Below, one piece after another: positions 22,117-30,780 of a DNA stretch of 36,964 nt; the stretch's first letter is position 1; each line of letters opens with the position of its first letter. Source of the stretch: Eubacteriales bacterium (GTDB lineage: Bacteria; Bacillota; Clostridia; Lachnospirales; Lachnospiraceae); assembly GCA_030537135.1 (NCBI GenBank), contig JAUNOP010000029.1, positions 1 through 36,964 of the forward strand, written 5' to 3'. Made by a program: the position numbers and the translations under genes. A model generated the notes under the pieces. The model had not been told where the DNA came from. It did no database searches and worked only from the letters and a program-made list of their open reading frames with translations.

Positions 22117-23476
22117 GCGTCTTTTTTATCCATTTTTTGGATTTCCAGCGGAAGAAATAGTTGATTCCTCGGAACGCTTCATCCATGGCAAAGGCGATCC
22201 AGCACCCGGTAAGTCCCAGCCCAAGCCGAACTCCCAGGATATAGGAGAACAGTACGCTCATCACCCAGCAGGAGCAGATAGACACCACCATGGGGAACAC
22301 CACGTCGCCGGCGCCCCGGAGGGAATTTTCTTCAATATGATTAAAGCCCCGGAAGATTTCTACGAAAATATCAAAAAACAGCAGAGTTGTTCCTGCCTTC
22401 AGGATGATGGGATCCCTGGTAAATAGGGAAAGCAGCGGCCGTCCCAATAGAAACAGCAGGATAGACAAGGAGGCATTCAGAAGAAGCGTCACCTTCAGAT
22501 TCTGCAGATTCAGCCGATAGGCCTGTTCGTATTTCCCTGCGCCGCACAGCCATCCAATGAGCAGGGCAGTGGAAAGCCCCAGAGACATGCCAAGCACATA
22601 CACATAAAACACCAGGTTTGATACATAGATTTTGGTGGATATGGCGGACATTCCCACAAGTGCGATGATGGAGGTGGTAACTGTCTGGGAAATATTGTAG
22701 GACATGCTACTGATTCCTCCTGGAATGCCTACACCAAGAATGGCTTTGATTTTGGAAAAGCTTTTCCATGTTATGTGAGCAAAGTTCAGCCCCAGAGGCA
22801 GGCGAAGCAGCAGAAGGACCATGCATGCCAGGGCAGCAGCGCGGCTGAAATTGTTGCACCAGGCGATTCCGGAGACGCCCTTTAAGGGAAAAGAAACCGG
22901 CTGGAAGATGACCAGATAATTCAGCAGCGCATTGAGGACATTCATGCCAAGGGACACCCCAACAGAAATTCTTGGAAAGCCATAGCTTTTAAACACAGAA
23001 GAAATAATGGAAAAAAGCGCGCCCAGGAAGGAAAAGCGCATACAGATAGAAAAATAATCTACTGCATTTTCCAGAATTTCTCCCTCAATATTCATAAGAC
23101 GCATACACGGAAGCGCCAGACTGGAAATCAAAAGGCTTACAAAAAGGCTCAAAAACCCTCCAAGCACCAGGGAACACAAAACAGCATCAGAGGTCTGCTC
23201 CTTTTTGCCTGCTCCCAGATAGTGACTGATCACAATGGAGGCTCCGGTTCCGATAACAGTATAAAAGGTCTGGATCATGCCGGAAAACTGGCTCGCAGCT
23301 CCCACAGCAGCCACTGCAGTATCAGAAAAATAGGACAGCATAAAGGTATTGACAGTTCCCATGAAATTCATAAGGAACATTTCCAGGAAAAAGGGAAGAA
23401 AAACCTTTGTGAGGGTCATAGTTCCCTGGGGTGTTTCCACTTTTCCAAGGGATGGGTCATAAGTAAAAAATTGCAT
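22109..23476 (-). CDS. MATE-family multidrug/metabolite efflux transporter
   Basis: A 455-residue protein with about twelve membrane helices in two related halves. Typical MATE stretches are seen: FMGTVNTFMLSYFSDTAVAA in the first half, GTGASIVISHYLGAGKKEQT after the second helix, and GLSTALLIGWLCGAGKYEQA at the equivalent place in the second half. MATE carriers export drugs or metabolites in exchange for sodium or protons; the substrate here is unknown. The ATG at 23476 follows AGGAG on the minus strand. It is convergent with the AraC gene and divergent from the GH2 gene, so it appears to be a bystander within the sugar locus. Confidence 0.9.
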   Translation of the reverse strand: MQFFTYDPSLGKVETPQGTMTLTKVFLPFFLEMFLMNFMGTVNTFMLSYFSDTAVAAVGAASQFSGMIQTFYTVIGTGASIVISHYLGAGKKEQTSDAVLCSLVLGGFLSLFVSLLISSLALPCMRLMNIEGEILENAVDYFSICMRFSFLGALFSIISSVFKSYGFPRISVGVSLGMNVLNALLNYLVIFQPVSFPLKGVSGIAWCNNFSRAAALACMVLLLLRLPLGLNFAHITWKSFSKIKAILGVGIPGGISSMSYNISQTVTTSIIALVGMSAISTKIYVSNLVFYVYVLGMSLGLSTALLIGWLCGAGKYEQAYRLNLQNLKVTLLLNASLSILLFLLGRPLLSLFTRDPIILKAGTTLLFFDIFVEIFRGFNHIEENSLRGAGDVVFPMVVSICSCWVMSVLFSYILGVRLGLGLTGCWIAFAMDEAFRGINYFFRWKSKKWIKKTLT

Positions 23477-23512
23477 TGAAATCTCTCCTTTCCAATCGGA
23501 AGTATGGATTTT

Positions 23513-23518
23513 ATTATA
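23513..23518 (-). promoter_or_regulatory. -10 element of the MATE gene
   Basis: TATAAT on the minus strand about 40 bases before the start codon. The -35 candidate (ATTCTA at 17 nt) is poor. Confidence 0.45.
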
Positions 23519-23600
23519 GTGATTTAAAGGAAAAATAGAATGGAGGAGAGAGGGAAAACTTGTAAATTAGCGACTTTTGTGAGAACATGGGGATATGTTG

Positions 23601-23659
23601 ATCAAGCGGAAATTCGTAATGCCCACAGGGTACGATGTCCGCGTCGCTACTTGCTTGAT
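23601..23659. other. Nested inverted repeats in the MATE/GH2 divergent region
   Basis: ATCAAGC/GCTTGAT (23601-23607, 23653-23659) encloses GCGGA/TCCGC and CGTA..CCC/GGG-TACG. It lies upstream of both flanking predicted promoters, so it belongs to neither known transcript. Confidence 0.4.
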
Positions 23660-23669
23660 ACGTTAAAAC

Positions 23670-23699
23670 ATCAAAAATATTACCAAAATAGAAAAAGAA
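23670..23699 (+). promoter_or_regulatory. A-rich repeated element, copy 3 (candidate operator)
   Basis: A 30-nt stretch around ATATTACCAAAATAGAAAAA, 26 of 30 identical to copy 2. A TATACA hexamer (23733-23738) follows at 55 bases, with no good -35, upstream of the GH2 gene. Confidence 0.7.
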
Positions 23700-23768
23700 C
23701 TCCATACCAAAAGAAGGACTTTGTTGATACCTTATACATATGATGTTGGAGTCAAAAGGAGGTATCAT

Positions 23769-26147
23769 ATGGATACAGTGATAAAAGATCTGTGTATGAA
23801 TTGGAAGTTTCATTTTGGTGAATGTGAAGAGGCATGGTTCAAGGGATTTGACGACAGAAGCTGGGAATGCGTTTACCTTCCTCATGACTGGTCCGTAAAA
23901 CAGCCGTTTTCAAAGGAATATTCCAGCGGAACCGGTTATCTTTGCGGAGGAATTGGCTGGTACAGGCTGCATTTTTCCATTCCAGAGGAGTATAGGGGAA
24001 AATCTATTCGTATTGTTTTTGATGGTGTCTACAAAAACAGCCAGGTCTGGTGCAACAGCTATTACCTGGGAAAACGCCCTAATGGATATATTTCCTTTTC
24101 ATACGATCTCACCCCTTTTTTAAATTACGGGCAAGAGGAGAATGAAATCAGCGTAAAGGTTACACACACGGATTTAGCAGATTCTCGCTGGTTTACAGGA
24201 AGCGGCATTACCCGCAAGGTGCAGCTGGTGATAGAGGAACCAGTACATCCTGTGGAATATGGCGTTTTCTTGAAGACCATACAGGCGGACAAGAAGCAGG
24301 CGGAAATTATGGTAGAGCATGAAGCAGCAAATACGACAGGTCATGATGCGAAGCTGGCTGTGGAGACGGTTCTTCTTGATAAAGATCAGAAGCGCATAGC
24401 AGGAAAGAAGATAGAAATGCATGTGAAAGCAGGAGAAAGCAAAAAGACCTCTGTGACAGATACGCTTACTGACCCAAAGCTATGGTCTCCTGAAAATCCG
24501 TATTTGTATACATTGAAGGTGTATTATGCATTGGATGGGAATTCTCCTTATTTGGTATGGCAGGAGCAGGTGGGAATACGTACCCTCCAATTTGATCCTG
24601 ACAACGGCTTTTTCCTGAACGGCGAGGAAATGAAAATCAAAGGCGTCTGTGTACATCATGACGCAGGCTGCCTTGGAGCTGCTGTGCGGCCGGAGATATG
24701 GGAGAGACGTCTGGAACAATTAAAAGGCTGCGGCTGCAATGCCATCAGATGCAGCCATAATCCTCACATGCCGGAGCTATATGAGCTGTGTGATGAAATG
24801 GGCTTTTTGGTAATGGATGAAGCATTTGATGAATGGGAAAACGCAAAGAATAAGTGGTCTACAGGGCATAATGTGTATCCGCCGAAGCATCAGGGATATT
24901 TTGAAGACTTTCCCCAGTGGCATGAAGCAGATCTGAGGGCCATGGTAAGGCGTGACAGGAATCATCCCTCTGTGATTTTATGGAGCATAGGAAATGAAAT
25001 TGATTACCCCAATGATCCATATTGTCATCCAAGGTTTCAGACCATGACAGGAAATAATGACGCAGATAAACCAGCAGAGGAACGGAAATATAACCCGGAT
25101 CGGCCAAATGCAGAACGTCTGCCCGTTCTGGCGACTCATCTTGCAGAAATTGTCCGCAGGTCAGACACATCAAGACCGGTTACCTTGGCAGCCGCTTTTC
25201 CAGAGCTGTCTTCTTATCTTGGGTTTTTTGAGCCATTGGACGTAGTGGGCTATAATTACAAAGAACATCTGTATGAGACAGACCATAAACGTTTTCCGAA
25301 CAAGCCGCTGCTTGGAAGTGAAAATGGCCACAGCTATGCTGCATGGCTTGCTGTGAAAAACAATTCCTATATCAGCGGACAGTTTCTCTGGACAGGCATT
25401 GATTATCTGGGAGAAGCAAAGGGATGGCCGGTTCGTGGCTCAGGGGCCGGAATTATCACCTGCGCAGGGTTTGCAAAACCAGAATATTATAGAAGAAAGT
25501 CATTTTGGTCGCAAAAGCCTATGCTTCATATAGCGTCCAGGAATGCTAAGGGAGTATTGATTGATTCATGGAACTATGAAGAGGGGGAGCTTGTCACAGT
25601 CGAATGCTATTCGAATCTGCCGCAGGTGGCCTTGTCCCTTAACGGCAGGGAATTGGGCAGAGCAAAAGAATATACAGCAGAGGGCGTTTATCTTTTCCAG
25701 GTGCCTTATGAGGCAGGCTGCCTTGAGGCAACGGCTTACGATGATAACGAAAGCCCGTGCCTTACAGATACACTTCGGACTGTAGAAAAGGCGGAATGCG
25801 TTATCTGCAGCCTGTGGCAAGAAAATGAGACAAAAAGAGAAGCTGCCCGGACAAACAGAGAAAAGCCGGGATATTTGTATCAGATCGAAATCAGGCTCTG
25901 TGACAGAGCAGGCAGTCTGGCAGCTTCAGACGACAGGATGATAGAGCTGCAGGTTTCCGGCGCAGGAGAATTGGCTGGCCTGGAAAGTGGAAATCTTTCA
26001 GACTGTACGCCATACTATGAGAGCAGAAGACAGACCTGTGCGGGCAGGCTGATCGGATATGTGCGCAGAACTGGAGACGGAGCGATAAAGGTTCAGATAA
26101 CAGCAGACATGGAAGGAAAAAACAGCTGCATATTAGAGATGGAGTAA
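23769..26147 (+). CDS. GH2 family glycosidase (beta-galactosidase-like), cytoplasmic
   Basis: A 792-residue retaining glycosidase of family GH2 without a signal peptide. The order is: N-terminal sugar-binding jelly roll (1-160, with GGIGWYRLHF and RWFTGSGITRKV), immunoglobulin-like domain (160-275), TIM barrel (275-590) and a C-terminal DUF4982-like beta domain (VALSLNGRELGR near 640). The acid/base Glu410 is in ILWSIGNEID and the nucleophile Glu518 in LLGSENGHS; HHDAGCLG and IRCSHNPH near 297 and 326 are usual GH2 landmarks. ATG 23769 follows AGGAGG (23757-23762). The A-rich element upstream ties it to the ABC and kinase operons. It could remove beta-galactose from imported oligosaccharides; other GH2 specificities (e.g. 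beta-glucuronidase) cannot be excluded. Confidence 0.88.
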   Translation: MDTVIKDLCMNWKFHFGECEEAWFKGFDDRSWECVYLPHDWSVKQPFSKEYSSGTGYLCGGIGWYRLHFSIPEEYRGKSIRIVFDGVYKNSQVWCNSYYLGKRPNGYISFSYDLTPFLNYGQEENEISVKVTHTDLADSRWFTGSGITRKVQLVIEEPVHPVEYGVFLKTIQADKKQAEIMVEHEAANTTGHDAKLAVETVLLDKDQKRIAGKKIEMHVKAGESKKTSVTDTLTDPKLWSPENPYLYTLKVYYALDGNSPYLVWQEQVGIRTLQFDPDNGFFLNGEEMKIKGVCVHHDAGCLGAAVRPEIWERRLEQLKGCGCNAIRCSHNPHMPELYELCDEMGFLVMDEAFDEWENAKNKWSTGHNVYPPKHQGYFEDFPQWHEADLRAMVRRDRNHPSVILWSIGNEIDYPNDPYCHPRFQTMTGNNDADKPAEERKYNPDRPNAERLPVLATHLAEIVRRSDTSRPVTLAAAFPELSSYLGFFEPLDVVGYNYKEHLYETDHKRFPNKPLLGSENGHSYAAWLAVKNNSYISGQFLWTGIDYLGEAKGWPVRGSGAGIITCAGFAKPEYYRRKSFWSQKPMLHIASRNAKGVLIDSWNYEEGELVTVECYSNLPQVALSLNGRELGRAKEYTAEGVYLFQVPYEAGCLEATAYDDNESPCLTDTLRTVEKAECVICSLWQENETKREAARTNREKPGYLYQIEIRLCDRAGSLAASDDRMIELQVSGAGELAGLESGNLSDCTPYYESRRQTCAGRLIGYVRRTGDGAIKVQITADMEGKNSCILEME

Positions 26148-26220
26148 GAGCTTTACCGCTGCTTTTATGCGAATATTGGCAATGGAATGGATTTGTATCC
26201 ATGAGACAGAATGGCAAAAG

Positions 26221-26268
26221 GCTTTCCTGAAGAACTAGAGACAGGGGTTCTTTAGGAAGGCTTTTTTT
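26221..26268 (+). terminator. Terminator of the GH2 gene
   Basis: GCTTTCCTGAAGAAC (26221-26235) pairs with GTTCTTTAGGAAGGC (26247-26261) along 15 pairs with two G-T, followed by TTTTTTT. Confidence 0.85.
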
Positions 26269-26547
26269 GACAGCCTTTTGCTTCTGGCAGGGCATTTGGG
26301 GGTGATGAGCTTTTATTCTGGCAATGGACAAGCATTTATGAAAAGAGTATGACTTTGTTGCCAGGAAAGAGAATGATACGGGATCTGACATTTCTAAAGA
26401 ATAAGACAGTAAATCATCCGATTATAAAAAAGCATGGGAATATTTCCCTGTAGGCAGCTGCGCTCAACGCAGCCAGCGGCGACATTTCCAAGGAGCTTTA
26501 GATTGACTGTTACCGTGTAAAATTTCACTTGCATGAGAAGAATAAAG

Positions 26548-26582
26548 GGCTTTCCCCCAGATAAGGAAAGCCTTTTATTTTT
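26548..26582 (+). terminator. Orphan terminator upstream of the GH42 gene
   Basis: GGCTTTCC (26548-26555) pairs with GGAAAGCC (26565-26572), followed by TTTTATTTTT. The transcript it ends is unknown. Confidence 0.65.
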
Positions 26583-26788
26583 GCTAGTTCTTCAGGGCGC
26601 GAGCAGACATTTAGACCAACTACGATTTTTCGGGCGAAAATCCTCAGATTTTTTCAGTATTTTTCAATGGATGAATTCTGTAAAATATAAAGTTGAAAAT
26701 AGGATTTTTCTGCCTGCAGCAAGAAAACACCCTGCAAAGTAGTTGTCCATGAATAGTGGCAGAAATACACCTTATGAGGAGGACAAAA

Positions 26789-28801
26789 ATGATTGGAGAT
26801 TCGAGAATTACAAAGGTTCTGTATGGAGGAGATTATAATCCAGAGCAATGGCCAGAGGAAATCTGGGAGGAGGATATGCGGCTCCTTGCTCTGGCAGGCA
26901 TTGATATTGTTACCTTGAATGTATTTTCCTGGGCTCTGCTTCAGCCGGATGAGAACACCTACTGCTTTGAAAAACTGGACAAAATTTTGGATATGGTGAC
27001 AAGAAATGGAATGAAGGTGTGCATGGCGACCTCTACAGCAGCGCACCCTGCCTGGATGGCGCGGCGTCACCCAGATGTTCTGCGCACAGAATTTAATGGA
27101 ATGAGAAGAAAATTCGGAGGCCGACACAATTCCTGCTCCAATAGTCCCACCTATCAACATTATTCTGCTATGCTTGCCAGACGTCTGGCAGAGAGGTATA
27201 AGGACTGCAGCAGCATTGTTGCATGGCATGTAAACAATGAATATGGAGGCGGCTGCTGGTGTGAAAACTGTGAGAAAGCCTTTCGGGTATGGCTGAGAGA
27301 AAAATACCATACTCTTGAAGAACTCAATCAGGCATGGGATACAGCGTTTTGGGGACATACCTTTTATGATTGGGAGGAAATCGTGGTTCCCAATCTTCTG
27401 AGCGAGCATTTTGAGGAAAACCGGACAACCTTTCAGGGTATTTCCCTGGATTATAAGCGTTTTCAGTCAGAGAGCATGCAAAAAAACTTTGAAAGCGAGG
27501 CAGAGGCCATCCGCTCTGTGATTCCCAATGCAAAAATCACGACAAACCTTATGGGTTTTTATAAGCATCTGGATTATCAGAAATGGGCTGCGTCCATGGA
27601 TTTTATTTCCTGGGATAATTATCCCGCAAACGAAGACCCCTACTCAAAGATGGCCATGAACCATGACCTGATGAGAGGGCTAAAGGGAGGCTTGCCCTTT
27701 GTCCTTATGGAACAGACACCGAGCGTCACAAACTGGCTGTCCTACAATGCCCTGAAACGCCCTGGCGTGATGCGCCTGTGGAGCTATCAGGCGATAGCGC
27801 ATGGAGCCGATGCTGTGATGTTTTTTCAGATGCGCAGAAGCATAGGAGCCTGTGAGAAATACCATGGCGCAGTCATTGACCATGCTGGTCATGAGAACAC
27901 ACGTGTTTTCCGGGAGATTCAGGAGCTTGGGAAGGAGCTGAAAAAGCTTGGAAGCGCTACGCTTGGAGCTGTGACGTGCGCCAAAATCGCGATTCTCGCA
28001 GACTGGGATAACTGGTGGGCAGTCGAGTATTCTGCCGGCCCAAGCCGGGACTTGAACTATATGCAGGAGGTCTTTTTGTACTACAGAGCGCTTTGTGAAC
28101 AAAATTACAGTGTGGATATCATTGGAATGGAAGATAGCTTAAGCTCCTACAAAATGGTGCTTGCGCCGCTTTTGTATATGACAAAGGGAAGCTTTGATGA
28201 AAAAATCAGGGCTTATGTAAAAAAAGGAGGAATTTTCCTTACCACCTTTTTCAGCGGCTTTGTGGATGAACATGACCTGGTTGTCACAGGGGGTTATCCC
28301 GGAAAACTGAGAGATATTCTTGGAATCTGGGTAGAGGAGAGCGACGCCCTGCCAGGGGGTGTGTACAATCGTTTTACGTATCAGGGAACTTCCTATCAGG
28401 CAGGGCTTCTCTGCGATATTGTGCATTTGGAGGGAGCAGAGGCGCTTACAGAGTATGAAGAGGATTTCTATGCCGGGTATCCTGCAATTACCAGAAATGC
28501 GTTTGGAACAGGAGAGGCCTATTACATAGGAACACAGACAGAGGAAGGTTTTTTAAAGAAATTTTTAAAGGAATGTCTCAGCAGAGTGGGCGTATGGCCG
28601 GTTTTGGAGGTTTCGGAAAACATAGAGGTAACAGAGAGAAGAAAGGATGGGAAGAGCCTTTGGTTTGTCTTAAATCATGGGGATGAGGAAAAGACCTTTT
28701 CCCTTCCATGCAGGAGAAGAGAGCTTCTTACAGGACAGATTTTTGAAAAGGGAGAGGAAGTATCTATTTCCAAGAAGGGCGTGCTGATTCTGGAGGAATA
28801 G
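26789..28801 (+). CDS. GH42 beta-galactosidase
   Basis: A 670-residue cytoplasmic family GH42 enzyme. It starts with YGGDYNPEQWPEEIWEEDM, the family hallmark. Acid/base Glu151 lies in AWHVNNEYGG and nucleophile Glu308 in FVLMEQTPS. Four cysteines (116, 156, 158, 161; in NSCSN and GCWCENC) make the usual zinc site. The trimerisation domain follows after residue 390 and a small beta domain closes the protein. GH42 enzymes release terminal beta-galactose, often from plant or galacto-oligosaccharides rather than lactose. ATG 26789 follows AGGAGG (26777-26782); an in-frame GTG at 26756 was rejected. A two-component system, an alpha-xylosidase and a beta-glucosidase follow, which suggests galactosylated xyloglucan fragments as substrate. 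Confidence 0.93.
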   Translation: MIGDSRITKVLYGGDYNPEQWPEEIWEEDMRLLALAGIDIVTLNVFSWALLQPDENTYCFEKLDKILDMVTRNGMKVCMATSTAAHPAWMARRHPDVLRTEFNGMRRKFGGRHNSCSNSPTYQHYSAMLARRLAERYKDCSSIVAWHVNNEYGGGCWCENCEKAFRVWLREKYHTLEELNQAWDTAFWGHTFYDWEEIVVPNLLSEHFEENRTTFQGISLDYKRFQSESMQKNFESEAEAIRSVIPNAKITTNLMGFYKHLDYQKWAASMDFISWDNYPANEDPYSKMAMNHDLMRGLKGGLPFVLMEQTPSVTNWLSYNALKRPGVMRLWSYQAIAHGADAVMFFQMRRSIGACEKYHGAVIDHAGHENTRVFREIQELGKELKKLGSATLGAVTCAKIAILADWDNWWAVEYSAGPSRDLNYMQEVFLYYRALCEQNYSVDIIGMEDSLSSYKMVLAPLLYMTKGSFDEKIRAYVKKGGIFLTTFFSGFVDEHDLVVTGGYPGKLRDILGIWVEESDALPGGVYNRFTYQGTSYQAGLLCDIVHLEGAEALTEYEEDFYAGYPAITRNAFGTGEAYYIGTQTEEGFLKKFLKECLSRVGVWPVLEVSENIEVTERRKDGKSLWFVLNHGDEEKTFSLPCRRRELLTGQIFEKGEEVSISKKGVLILEE

Positions 28802-28840
28802 CCGTGAAAGGGGGATTTTCCCGATACGTTAAAAATCAGG

Positions 28841-28869
28841 TGACGAGAGCTTTCCTTATCTGATATAAT
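28841..28869 (+). promoter_or_regulatory. Promoter of the second kinase/regulator pair
   Basis: TATAAT (28864-28869) with a TGA extension. TGACGA (28841) at 17 nt, or GTGACG at 18 nt, serves as a fair -35. About 75 bases before ATG 28945. Confidence 0.6.
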
Positions 28870-28944
28870 AATACTGCCAGAGGCAGAAGCTCACGGGTTT
28901 TCTGGCTGAAATATTATAAAAAATTAAGACAAGGATTCAAGGGT

Positions 28945-30780
28945 ATGAAAAAGCTGATTACAAAATTAGAACCGTTTTTAGATAAAATTCTTGGAACAAA
29001 GCTCAGATATCGAATGCTGATTCTCTACTTTTGCGGAGGAGTTCTGCCTGCCATTCTAATCGGGGGGTATCTTATACAAGGTACCAGAAATATCCTGGTA
29101 GAGCAGACAAAGACAGTAGAGGTGACAGAGCTTGAGATGGCCAGAAGGCAGCTCGAAGAAATTCTTACCACTGTGAATATGGTTTCAAAATATTTTTTCT
29201 TTGATGAGGAACTGGAGAAAATCGCCTTTGAGCAGTATGAGGATTATCAGGAGATGGTTGACGACTACAAGGCTTATACTGCTTTTGTGGATTATGGACA
29301 GTATTACAATCAGCTGATTTCCAGGTTCACTGTTTATCTGGAAAATGAGACCATTCGGGGAAACTCACAGTTTGTCAAGGTGAATGATGCCATTCGGGAG
29401 CAGAAATGGTATCAGAATGTGCTTAATAAGGGAGGCGGCGCTCTTTGGCAGAACGTACCCTCCAGTATGAATGCTGATGAAGGTTTTGCCCTCACCAGAC
29501 TTTTGAAGACAAAGCGCGGAAAAAATGTGGGCGTACTGGTTCTTCACATCCAGAAAGAACGAATCAATGATATTTTAAGGAGCAGAGAGTACGATACCTT
29601 TGTTGCTCTGGACAAAGACCAGATTATTTCTGAGCGGATAAAGAGCGATATAGATTTGGATAACATCACGAAATTTCTTCCAGAGGAAGATTTTGATACC
29701 TATCAGGATATGGTTTCTGTGGACGGAAAAAAGTACATCCTGACAAGTGTGGGAATTTCTCCGGATGAATCGCAGGATTCTCTGCAGATTGTCAGTATGC
29801 GCTCTCTTCAGAAGATTTTGCAGGAGGCGAACAGACAAAATCAGAAGAGCGTGTACCTTTTTCTCCTCAGTATAGGCCTCTCCTGCTTTATGATTGCCGC
29901 CTTTTCCTGGTCCTTCAGTGAGCGGGTCGCCCGCTTTCATAAGGAAATGAGAAAAGCAGCAGAGGGAAACTTTCAGCTTGAGAAGAAGCTGGGTGGAAAT
30001 GATGAAATCAGTGAGCTGTACGATTATCTGGGAACTATGATTTTTGAAATCCAGAAGCTTTTATCTGAAATTTATCAGGAAAAGCTCCACGCAGAGCGTC
30101 TGAAGCGAGAGCAAAAGGAAGCAGAGTTTAAAATGCTGGCAAGCCAGATTAACCCGCACTTCCTTTACAACACGTTGGAGGTCATCCGTATGAAGGCCAG
30201 AATGAACAAGCAGTATGAGATTGAGGAGCTGGTGAAGATGCTGGCCAAAATCCTCAGAAAAAATATTCAGGCAGGAAGTCAGGATGTATCTATCTGTACA
30301 GAGGCAGAGCTGGTTGCCTGCTACCTCAGAATTCAGCAGTACCGCTTTGGAGACCGCATCCAGTATGAAATTCATGTGGATCCGGAGCTTGAGGAACACA
30401 AAATCTTGCCCCTTCTTCTCCAGCCGATTGTGGAAAATTCTATTATTCATGGATTGGAAATCAAGGAGGGAATCGGCCATATTTTCATCAATATCACACA
30501 GACAGATAAGCGGATTTGCATTGTGATTGAGGATGACGGTATGGGAATGACAGAGGAAACGCTTCAGAAAATCCAGAGAGACATGAATCGAAGAAACCAG
30601 GACGGAACGCATATTGGAATCGGAAATGTACATCAGAGGGTGCGTCTGAGGTATGGAGAGGCTTATGGGGTGAAAATCAACAGCGAATGGCAGAAGGGTA
30701 CCAAGGTGGAGATTGTACTTCCAAAGGAAGAGAATGAAAAAGAAAGAGGGATAGAAGTTGTACAAGGTAATGGTTATTGA
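28945..30780 (+). CDS. YesM-type sensor histidine kinase (second system)
   Basis: A 611-residue membrane kinase: first helix about 23-44, extracellular sensor domain 45-300 (Cache-like), second helix about 303-324, and HAMP linker. Phospho-acceptor His405 lies in SQINPHFLYNTLE. The N box is LLLQPIVENSIIHG (Asn498), the G1 box IEDDGMGM (about 528-535) and the second glycine box THIGIGNVHQR. It is longer than, and only moderately similar to, the kinase at 14758. ATG 28945 follows AAGGA (28931-28935). The 3' end overlaps the response-regulator start by 23 bases, so the two are translationally coupled. It lies between GH42 and GH31 genes and probably senses the oligosaccharide these enzymes degrade. 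Confidence 0.9.
   Translation: MKKLITKLEPFLDKILGTKLRYRMLILYFCGGVLPAILIGGYLIQGTRNILVEQTKTVEVTELEMARRQLEEILTTVNMVSKYFFFDEELEKIAFEQYEDYQEMVDDYKAYTAFVDYGQYYNQLISRFTVYLENETIRGNSQFVKVNDAIREQKWYQNVLNKGGGALWQNVPSSMNADEGFALTRLLKTKRGKNVGVLVLHIQKERINDILRSREYDTFVALDKDQIISERIKSDIDLDNITKFLPEEDFDTYQDMVSVDGKKYILTSVGISPDESQDSLQIVSMRSLQKILQEANRQNQKSVYLFLLSIGLSCFMIAAFSWSFSERVARFHKEMRKAAEGNFQLEKKLGGNDEISELYDYLGTMIFEIQKLLSEIYQEKLHAERLKREQKEAEFKMLASQINPHFLYNTLEVIRMKARMNKQYEIEELVKMLAKILRKNIQAGSQDVSICTEAELVACYLRIQQYRFGDRIQYEIHVDPELEEHKILPLLLQPIVENSIIHGLEIKEGIGHIFINITQTDKRICIVIEDDGMGMTEETLQKIQRDMNRRNQDGTHIGIGNVHQRVRLRYGEAYGVKINSEWQKGTKVEIVLPKEENEKERGIEVVQGNGY

Larger units (their letters stand above)
26148..26788. 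other. Long intergenic region with two terminators
   Basis: About 640 bases between the GH2 and GH42 genes. It holds the GH2 terminator (26221-26268), a GCTGCG/CGCAGC hairpin (26457-26473) and a second terminator (26548-26582) that has no recognisable gene ahead of it. The last 170 bases are A/T-rich and must carry the GH42 promoter (weak TAAAAT near 26681). I could not recognise a protein-coding gene. Confidence 0.5.

Noticed and set aside
23540-23743. 67-codon basic open frame in the MATE/GH2 gap
   Set aside because: It runs through inverted repeats, the A-rich element and the promoter; composition is not protein-like.
26434-26520. 28-codon frame between GH2 and GH42 genes
   Set aside because: No ribosome site and overlaps a hairpin; not recognisable.
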